Below, piece by piece: positions 20,145-31,148 of a DNA stretch of 64,000 nt. The stretch covers positions 1-64,000 of the forward strand of contig MU277768.1 of NCBI GenBank assembly GCA_022385805.1. The letters run 5' to 3'. Origin of the DNA: Pilatotrama ljubarskyi (taxonomy: Eukaryota; Basidiomycota; Agaricomycetes; Polyporales; Polyporaceae). The notes beneath the pieces were generated by a model. It had not been told where the DNA came from and searched no databases. It worked only from the letters and a program-made list of their open reading frames with translations. A program made the translations under genes and the position numbers. The first letter of the stretch is position 1. Each line of letters opens with the position of its first letter.

Positions 20145-20765
20145 AGCCGGGATGACCTGCGCAAACACTGTATTCTTGCGATAGATATGTCATGAATTGG
20201 ACTGGGGGAATCGGTAGGGTCTCGTGGAAGAAGATGATACGCCATGCGCAGGGAGCCCGCATGCCACAGCCTGCTGAGATTCACTGCGTCGCTTTGTAAT
20301 TATAACGTAGCACCCTGTGCTGTTAGCATAGAGGGATGGCTCACGAGTCGCTGCGTTTTGTATACTATGTAGCCACCATCAAATTTGCGATACATACACG
20401 CTTTACGGGTTCGGAAATATCGCATGGGAGTCGGAGACTTCCATTTCCAGGGCGCTACTGCTTGAACGCGACGTCGCAGCGGTCTCGTACGATCGAGCAA
20501 AATGCGGCAGCGAGGGCACCGGTTCGCGCCCACCATCAACCGCGACGGATGAGTGTATGCCGAATCTGCAAGAAGAAGTTTTAGCCTGGGTGCCTGAGGC
20601 GGCAGTAGTATATGAGGTCGACGCAAGCGGCCGGTGACGAGCTTGTTCGAATTCGTCCTGAGTCCCGACTACGACCCGGTAAGCCTCAGCTCACCCCCTT
20701 GGCACGACTAATGCTGACCGACAAGACTGCAGAGCACTGCTGGCGCAGCAGCTACATTGCACGAA
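20145..20765. other. Intergenic, possible 5' exon of the next gene
   Basis: At about 20643-20680 a segment reading SLFEFVLSPDYDP is followed by a GTAAGC donor, and the acceptor at about 20745 joins in phase to sequence just upstream of the ATG at 20766. No ATG starts that segment in frame, so it is left outside the model. Confidence 0.4.
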
Positions 20766-22208
20766 ATGGCAAACCCAGATCTGGACATGACGCCGGCGTA
20801 TGCGCCTGGACGGACCCCTCTCCCATTCCTGACATTTGTTCTTCTGCCGGACGTCGCGCTTGCATGCGTTATGGCGGTACGACCGTCATTCATCGTCAGA
20901 GTCGGTGCATCCCTCATACTCCTATACGCCACCGTCTACGCGCCTATGACATACACTATGGGCTCAGCTGTCGATGACTATTCCATCGGCAGCACTGTCT
21001 TCGGCAACATGCTGCTCAACGTCGCGCTCTTTACGTGGCTCATGGATCCTGCCAGAGAAATCCGGTACATCCGGGAGCCTGCACCTCTGAGCATGAGACC
21101 TCTCTTTACCAGGATCTGGTACACATTTTGCCTGGTTCGGAACTGCCGTCTCATCGGGACCAATGCCCAGGTACGTCGCGTTACGCTGGTGCGCACTTGG
21201 TAGAGCTACTGACCAGCCATGACGATGACAGGTGGCGAACGTCCCTCCACCGTTCAGGGGCTCCCGCGCACAGTACCTCCGCTTGCGCCTCAGACAATCG
21301 CTCGTGGGCTTGGTCACTCTCGACCTCGCTGAGGCCTGGATTCATACCCACCATCACCTCTACATGCCCGACACGGCGCATCTTTCCGCGAGCTTTGCGG
21401 AAAACGTCTTGCGCATCTTCTCTCTCTGGGTCTGGCTCTTCATGGTTTACACAACGCTAAAGCTGTCGTACGCCGTTGCATCCATCGCTGCGGTGGCGAC
21501 GGAGATAGGCAACGGGGACCCGGCGGACTGGCCAGACATGTTCGGGACTTGGTCTGACGCGTACACCGTTCGCAACCTGTGGGGGTAAGTGACGCCATTG
21601 GACATGAGCACGAGCTCGCGACGCTTACCACTTCCTCCCCAGACGCGTTTGGCACCAGAACCTCCGTCGCGTAAGAGAAGGTGCCAATGTTTGATATACG
21701 TACGCCTTACTCATAGAGACACCTTCAGCACTTCTCCAGTTGGGGTACACTCACAGTCCGGACCCTTCGGATCCCGCGAGGGACCTGGCTCTCTTCCCAG
21801 GTGCAGATCCACGTCGCCTTCGCCCTGTCGGGACTCCTCCACAGCATCGGCGACATCATGATCGGCAAGGAGTACTTCGGGAAGTCGTGGAGCTTCTTCA
21901 CCGCGAACGCGCTCGCCGTCACCTTCGAGGACTCAGCCATCGCGCTGGCGAAGGGCGCAGGATTCCGCGGTCCTACCGGGCTCACTCGATTTCTGGGCTA
22001 CCTCTGGGTGTTCGCGTGGTTCTCGTACTCGGCGCCTCTGTATCAAGGATGGATGTTCGAGTGCAAGGTCGGGTTGAACGAGGTCCTGCCGTTCTCCGTT
22101 ACGAGGTCGATCGTCATACCCTTCATGTGAGTAGTCTCATCCTCCCGTGCCGTGACTCCGATGCAATCGACCTGAGACCCTCTCAGTCAGAGCCTGACCA
22201 GGAGCTAG
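20766..22208 (+). CDS. Wax synthase-like membrane-bound acyltransferase
   Basis: Five exons (20766-21170, 21232-21584, 21643-21670, 21717-22126, 22187-22208) give 1,218 nt and 405 residues in frame. Exon 3 is only 28 nt. The protein is strongly hydrophobic with about seven to eight membrane segments (for example LPFLTFVLLPDVALACVM and ENVLRIFSLWVWLFMVYTT). The core motif RVWHQNLRR is followed by HIQ-like sequence (VQIHVAFALSGLLHSIGD) whose buried His is expected to be catalytic in MBOAT-like enzymes. Family knowledge: fungal wax-synthase-domain proteins sit in the ER and often acylate terpenoids or other secondary metabolites. The last exon uses a perfect GTGAGT donor; without it translation would stop at 22130. 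An upstream 5' exon is possible. Confidence 0.85.
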
Positions 22209-22386
22209 TAGTACTCGTGTACTGCCTTCCGGTCGCATGATGCATTAGACACTGCGGAGTAGACTGCCGCAATACCATACTCATAGAGCGCAGGTTCGGC
22301 ACAGAATATTGCTTCATTGGTTGCCGTCGCCCCCAAGAACCCCGAACGAAGACAGCGCATACTCTACATATTGGACTATTTACACT

Positions 22387-25300
22387 CTACTCAAGCTTGT
22401 TGTGGAGACTCCTGTTGTTCTTCAAGGCGAGCAGCTTCTCAGCGATCACGTCCAGCGGCAGCGTCTCCGTGCGTGCCTTCGTCCCGACGTCGTCGCGGTT
22501 GCGCACGTTGACGGAGCGGGTATCGAGCTCGTCCTGACCGACGACTGCGGTACAAACGTTATGAGCGGCTGCAGTAGCAGCCCATAATAGGAGACTACGC
22601 ACCAAGGATAAAGTTGTACTGCGCAATCTCGCCGTTGCGGATCTTCTTCGGGAGGGTGTTCTCGCCATTGTCGACATCCACGTACAGGCCGAGCTTACTT
22701 AGCTTGTCCGCGACCTCGGAAGCATACTCCCTCTGTTCGAACATGAGTACGTATCAAACCACAGAGCGACCGTCAGTCACGTACGTAGGGCACGGCGACA
22801 GGAACCACGAGAACTTGGCGAGGGGAGAGCCAGAATGGCCTACAGTGATCTCGTCAGCGGACGCGCAGCGTTTCGTGTCGGACGACCACGTACCACTTGC
22901 CGGCGAAGTGCTCGGTGATGATAGCGATGAATCGTTCCAGACTGCCCAGGATGGCACGGTGGATGATGACGGGGCGCGGCGGGGGCTTGCCCGCGTCGGC
23001 AGCCTCGTCCGCGCTGCGGTACTTGAGGTTGAAGCGCTCGGGCAGCTGGAAGTCGAGCTGGATCGTCGCGCACTGGAACGCGCGGCGGAGCGCGTCGCGG
23101 ATGGTGATGTCGATCTTGGGACCGTAGAACGCGCCGTCACCCGGGTTGATCTCCCACTTGCCAGGGTAGAACTTCTCGAGCGCCTTCTTGAGTTGCTGGA
23201 GGAAGAAGAAACAGGTGAGCGTGTGCTCGTGAGGAAGAGCGATCGAGACACGTACGTCCTCCGCGGCGTTCCACGTCTCGATCGTGCCCAGGTAGTTGTC
23301 CGGGCGAGTGGAGAGCTCTAGGTGGAACTCAAAGCCGAACAGGCCGTAGATGTGCTGCATGAAGTCAAACAGCGCAGCGATCTCATCCTCGATCTACAAA
23401 GGAATCCATAATCAATCCCATGCACTGAGTCAGAGATCTCAGAGACTCGCCTGCTGCGGCATGCAGAAGACGTGCGTGTCGTCTTGTACGAATCGGCGCA
23501 CACGGGTCAAGCCGGTCAGCGCACCCGACGCCTCGTTGCGGTGGATGATGCCGAACTCAGCCATGCGGATCGGCAGCTCCTTGTAGCTGCGGTCGCGCGA
23601 GTCGAAGATGAGGCAGTGGCCGGGGCAGTTCATCGGCTTCAGCGCCCACTTCTCCTTCTCGACGTCGAGCGTGAACATGTCGTCCTTGTAGTTCTGCCAG
23701 TGCCCGGACGTCTCCCACAGCTTGCTGTTGTACATGTTCGGCGAGATGACTACGCGGACATTAGCAGCTGTCGTGACGATTGGAGGGTATGACATCCGTC
23801 TTACCTTCCTGGTACCCACGCTTGAAGTACTCAGACTATTCCCGCGTAATCAGAGAAGAGTCGGCATGGCGAACGTGAGGACATACCCGCATGAGCTCAA
23901 TAAGCGTGTTGTAGATTCGGGTACCGTGCGGCAAGAAGAAACAACTTCCTGGACTGAGGTCATTGAAGAAGAACAACTCCTGTTCTTTTCCGATCTTCCT
24001 GTGGTCTCGTTTCGCAGCCTCCTCAAGGAACTTCTTGTACTCAACCAGCTGCTTCTTGTCAGGGAACGAGATGCCGTACACGCGCTGGAGCGAGTCATTA
24101 TTGGCATCGCCAAGGAAGTAGGACGCCGAGTTCTGACATGATATGAGTCAGCTTCCTCCGGTGTGTCGAATGTGGACGAGCCGACCTTCGTGACCATGAA
24201 GGCCTTAATCCTGCCGGTGTGCGGGATGTGGGGCCCGACACATAGATCGACCATAGGACCGCAGCGGTACACCGTCGTAGAGGTGCCGTCAGGGATCTTG
24301 GTCTCGATGATGTACTTCTTGTATTTGTTGTACTGCGAGAACGTCATTCAAAGCTCCCGCCTCGGATTAACGTAGACTCACGTTGAACATCTCCAGCAGC
24401 TTCTCCTTGGGAACAACGAGACGCTCGAACTTCTGCTTCTCCTTGATAGCCATGTCTGCGACCTTCTCCAGCGCAGGGTAGTCGCTGTTCACGACGGGTC
24501 TATACGAAACCAGTAGCTGGTCAGCGATTTGGACCGACAGAGCACTGGGAATGAACGTGCCTATCCTCGATCGCCATCTCGTAGAAGAAACCTTCGTCTG
24601 TCGGGGGACCAATGCATAGGTGACAGCCATAGTGACGCTCGGCAGCTTCGCCGAGGACGTGTGCAGATGAGTGCCAGAAGACACGCTTGCCTATAGCAGT
24701 GCCCGTATGTGAGTTGGCAAACGACGTTGCTGGACTCGGATCAACAGACCTTCTGGGTGCTCAAAATCGAGCAATTCTAGGCTGCACGAAGCCTCAAGAG
24801 GCCTCTCGAGGTCCCACAGCTCTCCGTTCACCTGAGACGGTCGGTTAGACTTGCGAACCGGGCCAAGGGCAACTCGCATACTCGCGACCAAGGCGGTCCA
24901 TCCCGCTGTCGTGGTCACGCACGCACCTTAGCAATCACGACACGATCCGCGAGACCCTTCGAGATCTCCTTCGCAATGTCCATGGGACTCGTCTCCCAGC
25001 TCGTCCCTTTCCGCTGGGAGCCATCCGGGAGGGTGATGGTGATTTCCTGGCGTGGTTGCTCTTGAGTCCTGCGAGTCAGACACGTTTGCTGCGTGGGATG
25101 TGGATGGAGGAACACGCACGCTTGACCCATTCGTCGTACTCTGTCTTGAGCTGCTCGAAGATTTTGAGACGATGATCGAAGTACTCGGGTCGGGGGTTGA
25201 GCTACACCAAGCTTCAGCACCGGAGATCGCTCGCTCGCCGTACGGTTTACTCACCTCTAGAGGGTGCGCAGATGTTTCCTTCGCCTTCTTGTCCTTCTTT

Positions 25301-25512
25301 TTGTTGCCCTCCTGATGAGGCGCGTCCAACGCGGGGATTTGCGCGGGCTGAGAGGTGGATGCGACCGGCGTGGTCATGGCGGTAGTGTGCGAACGACGAA
25401 GAGCGGGATTTACAGGGAAGCAAGGACGACGGAGGATATTGCCAGCAGAGTGCGGTGCTATATACAGACGGCGAAGGACAAGATGCTGCTTAAATCGATG
25501 CAGTCTCAGCAT
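22387..25512 (-). CDS. THS1: Threonyl-tRNA synthetase, probably cytosolic and mitochondrial
   Basis: Many short exons encode the full architecture: TGS domain ([17 protein letters not shown]), editing domain with HSSAH and DLCVGPH, then the class II core with motif 1 near [16 protein letters not shown], motif 2 ([20 protein letters not shown]), motif 3 ([11 protein letters not shown]) and the anticodon-binding domain ending [11 protein letters not shown]. The last intron, just before [18 protein letters not shown], removes an alternative in-frame extension. Function: charging tRNA-Thr and hydrolysing Ser-tRNA-Thr. The first Met (25512) starts an Arg/Leu-rich acid-free leader of 45 residues that looks like a mitochondrial presequence; a second Met (residue 46, 25377) would give the cytosolic form. 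No separate mitochondrial enzyme is in this window. Confidence 0.92.
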
Positions 25513-25777
25513 TCGAAGTGGTCGTCGCGAGTCATCGTGACACTGATCAGGTGCGCCCAGCGCTGTGAAAGAAACATTATCTTATCTGCATAGTCGAGAT
25601 CATCTAATCTGAACACGAGTCTTGATAGTAGAATAAAAGTGCTCCCGCGACGGGAAGGATGATTGAGTGATGTTTAATCCAGTATATAATACAGAGTACA
25701 TGGCGATGTGATCATAAGAACAAGGGCGTACAGGCCCAGGGTGATATTGTAGGTATAGAAGTCTCGTATGGTAGGCG

Positions 25778-26513
25778 TTAGTAGGAGGCTCCTGACGTAG
25801 GTGAACCGCCAGAGCGTGCATCAACAAGTGGGTCAATGAGGGTATGGTTGGGCTCAGAGGAGGCTTCCGTATCATCATGATGTTCCGCGGCTGCCTTGGG
25901 GCTCTCCGGGTGACGAGGCCAGGACACGGTGAGCATGCCGTTCTCGAGCGTAGCTTCGAGGTGGCCGGTCTGTAAGGGACGACCGAAACAACAATATAGA
26001 CGACCTGTCGGTCACGCAGTCCGATGGATTTAAGCGGATAAGACTCACAGTGCAACCGGCAGGAACATCGATGATACGACGGAACGTGCCGTACTTGAGC
26101 TCTCGGATTGCAGAGCCCGGCGCGGACAGCGCATTTGACACTTGGCCACGTCCGCCAGCCGCGCTGGAGATAGGGTGCGCACGGCGTTCACCGCTCACGA
26201 TGAGCCGGCCATTGACGACGTCCAGGAGGATCTCTTTTGGTCCTAGACCCGGCAGCTCGAGAAGCGCGGTGATAGTCGGGCCCTCGCCGTCGTCCCACAA
26301 CTCCATCCTGCGCGACGCGAATCCGTCAATAAACGGCATGCAGCCTGATAGAGTTGGAACCGGTACTACTCACCGCGGCTTATAGATATGCTGCTGGCTC
26401 TGCCGAAGACTCATGGCACGCGCGAGTCTGAGTAGCTCGTCCCTGGTGAGGTCCCTCCCCAAACGTTTCTGGACTGCAGAGACCAGCTTCAACTTTGTGG
26501 GACGGGCAGTCAT
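25778..26513 (-). CDS. Small heat-shock protein (alpha-crystallin/Hsp20 family)
   Basis: Three exons (26513-26374, 26307-26049, 25969-25778) give 196 residues in frame. After a basic N-terminus (MTARPTKLKLV) the alpha-crystallin domain runs from MELWDDGEGPTITALLELPG through KEILLDVVNGRLIVSGERR and ELKYGTFRRIIDVPAGC to LEATLENGMLTVSWPR; the tail is acidic and Ser-rich. The ATG at 26513 is preferred because a TATA box (TATAAG at 26602-26597) lies about 85 nt upstream; a longer start at 26594 would fall next to the box. Family role: ATP-independent holdase that keeps denatured proteins soluble in the cytosol. The intron positions are the same as in the second Hsp20 gene at 29954, so the two are duplicates. 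Confidence 0.9.
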
Positions 26514-26596
26514 GTCGGCGTTGCAACGAAAGGGGAGGGGACTCGATGGGAAGGGCTTGATTGGGGGAGAAAGAGATAGAACGCCGACGCGCAAGT

Positions 26597-26602
26597 CTTA
26601 TA
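26597..26602 (-). promoter_or_regulatory. TATA box of the first Hsp20 gene
   Basis: TATAAG on the minus strand, about 85 nt upstream of the ATG, as expected for strongly inducible heat-shock promoters. No clear heat-shock element was confirmed by eye. Confidence 0.5.
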
Positions 26603-27034
26603 TCACCTCCATGATTGACTCATAGCATGCGAAGGTGTGACTTATCGCCCCTGTGAATGACGAGCCCGAGGTGTTCTAGTTCGGAGAATATGACTCGGTA
26701 GCACAGGGGCTAGTAGAGGCAGAAGCACCTCTCGGCGCCTAATTAGTATGCAAGAGACTCCGAAGAGAGAGCGCTTGCGAGCAGGAGTTGCCAAATGTCG
26801 CAACTCTGACTCGCTCGCGGGTGGCGACATCACGACAACTTGCACAAAATCGCAATTGACGGGAGGCTCAAGCCTCAAGTATACTGACTGAGGTAGTCAT
26901 GTTCGCGACGAGAAGAGAAACTCAGCTGAGGGATGAGGTCCCGCACATAGCGAAATCGTGCGAAGAGACTGAATTAGACATCCGCCGCGTAGAACGTACG
27001 GAGCGATCAGGGTTGTACAGATGTTCTAGGACCC
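26603..27034. other. Intergenic, no gene supported
   Basis: Presumed upstream region of the Hsp20 gene and 3' flank of QCR8. No coding signal. Confidence 0.5.
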
Positions 27035-27786
27035 TCAGTGCGCGCCGTGACCTGCGATATGAGCCGCCTTGCTGTTTTGCCACGCGTCGTAGCGCTTCGC
27101 CCACGAGTAGGTGCCGTAGCCTGCAAGACCATGTCAGAAAATAAGCGTGTACTGGCTGCTATTGACCAGCATAGCACTCGGCGAGAAAGAAAACGACCGC
27201 GGATCCTAAGTGCGAGCGGCGAGGCACAGGGAGCGTATAGCCGTTGACAATGGGGAGTAGAAACAGGAAAAGGGTTTGAGGAGTATGCCACATACCGATC
27301 GCGAAGGGAATGACCCAGTAGATGGCCTGCGAAGACAGACGGCGGTATCCGTGGAAGATGTAGCTACGGATGAGGTTGTGCGCGGCACGCTGCCTGAAGG
27401 GCGACAAGGCTGTATTCCGGTGAGACCACAGTGAATAAGGCGATAAGTCCACCGCGGATATTGCAGCATGCAGTGGAAGGAGTGCGGGTCGAACCGAAGG
27501 AAAAATGGGCATATAAGTCGTCAGTAGAGTCTCGAGGCATTGGTCTATGAGTCACGCACTGTACGTGACGATGCCCTTCTGCTTCTGAACACCCTTGTCA
27601 CCCCACCAAAGGTTCTATAGGTCCGGTTTGAGTATCTCCTCACGGCTGGCATCTAGGACCGAGGACGCAAGGTGTACTCACGTAGACCTTGGCTGTAAAT
27701 CCAGAGTCAAGACTTGTACAATTCTCCACGAACCACTTTCACTTACGGCCGGGCATATCACTGTGGCGGATCTCAGTGGGCCTCAT
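27035..27786 (-). CDS. QCR8: Cytochrome bc1 complex subunit 8 (ubiquinone-binding QP-C)
   Basis: Five exons (27786-27747, 27692-27682, 27614-27560, 27409-27296, 27120-27035) total 306 nt, 101 residues. The order of conserved pieces matches fungal Qcr8: MRPTEIRHSDMPG, KVYNLWWGDKGVQKQKGIVTY, LSPFRQRAAHNLIRSYIF, GYRRLSSQAIYWVIPFAIGY, WAKRYDAWQNSKAAHIAG. One membrane helix (IYWVIPFAIGYGTYSW) anchors it in the mitochondrial inner membrane, where it belongs to respiratory complex III. Exon 2 is an 11-nt microexon (CCAAGGTCTAC) between introns of 54 and 67 nt; the introns downstream are unusually long for this region (150 and 175 nt). It lies between two Hsp20 genes. Confidence 0.93.
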
Positions 27787-29880
27787 TGTCGCAGACTATG
27801 AGAAGCAGAGAGCTATATGGGAAATGGACAGGAGCAAAGTGCTGTTCGTCGTCGTTGACGCTTCGGGAGAGCTCGCGAGGCGCCGCGCTCATCCCGACGC
27901 TGAGCGACCAAACATGTCCAAACACTCTTGGCGGGAGACCACTACGTCAGGTGTGTCCTCACTTCTATCCACCGCTCGTCTGTCCGTGTATACTCAATCG
28001 TCCGTGGTGCTACATAGCGTCGCATCGAGATGATTAGCAACAACACTCTTTACAACCTAGCGAACTCGCTTGGCATGCTGGCGATGCTTACCGTCGTCCT
28101 ATACCACTTCGTGGCAGTCAACTCGCGTCAGCTTGCCCGCAACGGCAACGTGGCAGGCCAGTCGCACTGAGCATACACGCTCCTCTTGGTGCAGAGTATG
28201 ATCTAGTCTACTGGATTGAAAGTGCAGCGCTGATGGACAGCGTATAGAATCAGCAGCGCGGGAGCTCCTACGTGTCTGTGTACTCGGCGTCCTCCCTCTA
28301 TTCCGCACGCCGTTCTGTAATCATGACGCGCAGCGAAACGAGTGTGTGCTGTGACTAGAACCGCAAGGCACCGTACTGGCTCCCATCGCCACCTGTCCTG
28401 GTCGTTCGACTGAGAGAGGAGTGTCATGCTTTGCGGACAGATGGACCAGGTTTACGTGGACGCGATTCCATATCGGTATGTCCATGCGCGCTCTGCTATA
28501 CCAACATGAGATTCGCAGCATTCACTGCGCCGAGCGGAATAGCCTGCATGGAGGGCGATGGGCATAGTCAAACGAAAGTTCGAAACCGGCCTGCTCTGCC
28601 TCCAGCCCCCATATGCGTTGTTGCTTATGCTCGAACTGACCAGCCGAGAAGTCTACCGATCATATATCTGTTGTCCTTAAGACCCCCACCTGTTTTATGG
28701 GCGCGGTTACGCCCGCTGCTCTTGCGTTCGTCAGGAGTAGAGGGGATGAGGCAGACAACTTCGTCTGTATCTAACTGCGGCGGGCGGGTGCTTTTCCACC
28801 GACCAGCCATGATGAGGCGTTGCAGAGCTCTGAGTCGCGCCGCATAGGAATGTCCGCTGTGAGATCTCGTGTGGGTTTAAACGCCTCACTTTCAGTCGGC
28901 AGTACTGCCTGCCCACGTCAGCGTCATGCAAGGTATGCAAGCTCGAGTCCGACCTGCGCTAGATGCTTGCGTACTTGCGGTAACGCACCCGTTCACGTCT
29001 GAAACACATGCAAATACCGGACGAATTCGCTGGAGTACTTGAATGCAGTGCCAAGAGGGAGTGCGGTCGAAGTTCTGCGGGAGCACAGCAAGCCGTTGCA
29101 ATGCACTGCCCCTTGACTGCCCCGTTTTGTACTGACTTGACACGCCGCAGTGCGCACTTTCAATTCGGCTGTCATCGGACGCTTCCACAGGCGCTCCGAA
29201 GGCTGGGACTCCCTCGCTACTCGCACCTGAATGGGCCGCGACACCACCTGCTGTTAACGCGAGGTCACCAGTACTAGGACGCGCGTCGGTCCCCGGGTGG
29301 AGTTGGCTACTGCGAATTATTAACCGAGTGAGCCGTTCAGAAGTACGAGTGACCAGGGTGAGGTGTACTTCTTTCCTGTCTCTAAAGGCGACGACAGTTC
29401 GAGGGAGTAATTTACAAGCGACGGCGTTGTCATTACCTCCCTAGTCCACGGTGTTCAACTTGCATGTTTGCCATATTAGGGTCGATACTGCGGGCGTCCA
29501 ACGACAGCACAGCATGCGCGGGGCTAGGGAAGGGCCGGACTCCGGAATCTCGCGGTTCTTACTCACCTCCGACGGCAGCACAGGCTCAGTCATACTCCTG
29601 CTTGTTCATACACTAACGTTTCGGTCCGGGAGGTTTTGCATGCCTGGCTTGTCAAGACGAACCCATCCAAGGCTGCGAGTCCCTGTATCGGAATCGGCAG
29701 AGGCATACGTGTGCTGAATCGAGTCATGTATCGCTTTACCAAGCCGTTCCATGACTTCCCATCTACAGGAGCCGTGGAGTAGCGGATCTGTAAATCGTCG
29801 TCCCCTGCGGGGTAGAATGAGTCCAGCATCTTCCAAAAGGGGGTGTTTGACTTGATGGCCGCAGAGATTTTTGGGCTGAG
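27787..29880. other. Long intergenic stretch, no gene supported
   Basis: About 2.1 kb with only short overlapping frames that lack motifs and splice logic. The base composition is more even than in neighbouring genes. It holds the QCR8 promoter at the left and the second Hsp20 promoter at the right. Confidence 0.5.
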
Positions 29881-29888
29881 TATATAAG
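29881..29888 (+). promoter_or_regulatory. TATA box of the second Hsp20 gene
   Basis: TATATAAG begins 73 nt upstream of the ATG at 29954, a position consistent with a TATA-driven inducible promoter. Confidence 0.55.
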
Positions 29889-29953
29889 GAGCTTACGCCG
29901 GGTCGCCACCCCCTGAACCCTCATTTCGCGACGGAGGACTTGCCCCACAGGCC

Positions 29954-30669
29954 ATGTCTCCCCGGTATACCTTCACATCGGCACTACCTGCGCAATCTCG
30001 CTCGTCATTCACCAAAGCGAAGAAGATGGTGCAGTCGGAGGATCCTCGATATCGTGACATCGATCGCATGCTCGCCAGAGCATACATCGAGCTCCAGCGA
30101 CAGCGTGTCCAGCAGAGGAAAGCAGGAGTTTTCATGCCAAGGTACGTGTCATATCTCAGATGATTTCCTGAGCGGCTCTGACCTCTTCTCACTCGCTAGG
30201 ATGGACCTGTGCGATGATCCAGACAATCGACTTGTCACCGCGATATTTGAGCTTCCTGGCATGAAGGCCGACCAGCTCTCGGTGCACATAGAGAACAGGC
30301 ACCTCATTGTCGAAGGCCAGCGCATGGGGCCCCATCTTCATGCAAGGCACCAAAGCGTGGCCCCTTCGGAGCCGACGCCACCAGCCCTATACCCTGTACA
30401 GGAGATCAAATATGGCAAGTTTCGGCGCGAGGTCAAACTGCCGGAAGGCGTCACTGTGAGTCTTCCTGATCCCAGTCAGCTTGAACTGTACTGATTGACT
30501 CTTCGCGACTCAGGCAGCGCATGTCCGCAGCGTGTTAGCAGAGGGCATGCTGACGATCTCGTGGCCTCGGGACCCGTCTACTCTCAAGGGACATAGCACC
30601 CAGGGCAGGCAACCCGCCGCAGCACAGTCAAACCCGGGTTGTGGAGGGGGTGAAGCTACCACCACCTGA
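29954..30669 (+). CDS. Small heat-shock protein (alpha-crystallin/Hsp20 family)
   Basis: Three exons (29954-30141, 30200-30455, 30514-30669) give 199 residues. The N-terminal arm has a helical basic stretch (YRDIDRMLARAYIELQRQR). The alpha-crystallin domain includes MDLCDDPDNRLVTAIFELPG, LSVHIENRHLIVEGQRMG, EIKYGKFRREVKLPEGVT and the conserved closing strand VLAEGMLTISWPRD. Both introns fall at the same places as in the Hsp20 gene at 25778-26513, one just before the Met of MDLC and one after GVT, which shows common origin. Expected role is the same: chaperone holdase induced by heat or other stress. Confidence 0.9.
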
Positions 30670-30952
30670 CACCTATCATATATCTCCTTGCCTGTATATC
30701 GTGGACTTGGACTCTCATGTACATCCGTGCGACTCAGGATGCTTTGTATCGCTATCGTTCTCACCTCCGCTCTATCACATTCTACTATACCTGGCTACTA
30801 TACCTGGGGTTGTGTCACGGTATCTCTCCCTGTCTTCCCAAACTACCCGGGACTCAGACTTCACTAGCAGAGATACAGAATGCAATCAGGACTGACTCAC
30901 TCCGCGCTTGTCGAGTCTCGTAGCCACTACTAGTACTATCTCTCTCTCTATC

Positions 30953-31002
<50 letters not shown>

Positions 31003-31148
31003 TTCATTTGTCATTTGCGTATGTCTGTACTGGCACTTCTGGCGGCAACTTGGGGTGATCAAACAGCTGTCCTAATCTCCATGGACGAGCTGATTCCGCT
31101 GAGTTCAAAAGTGCTCGAATCCACAAACTGCGCCTTTGAAGCGAAGCG
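30670..31148. other. Intergenic including a CT microsatellite
   Basis: Contains the CT-rich repeat listed separately. No gene. Confidence 0.5.
30938..31002. repeat. CT dinucleotide microsatellite
   Basis: About 65 bp of (TC)n with two TATC interruptions near its left end, and then an uninterrupted run to 31002. Confidence 0.9.

Noticed and set aside
22614..23321. Plus-strand 235-codon frame over the synthetase
   Set aside because: It is antisense to the aminoacylation core of ThrRS, whose motifs are unmistakable on the other strand.
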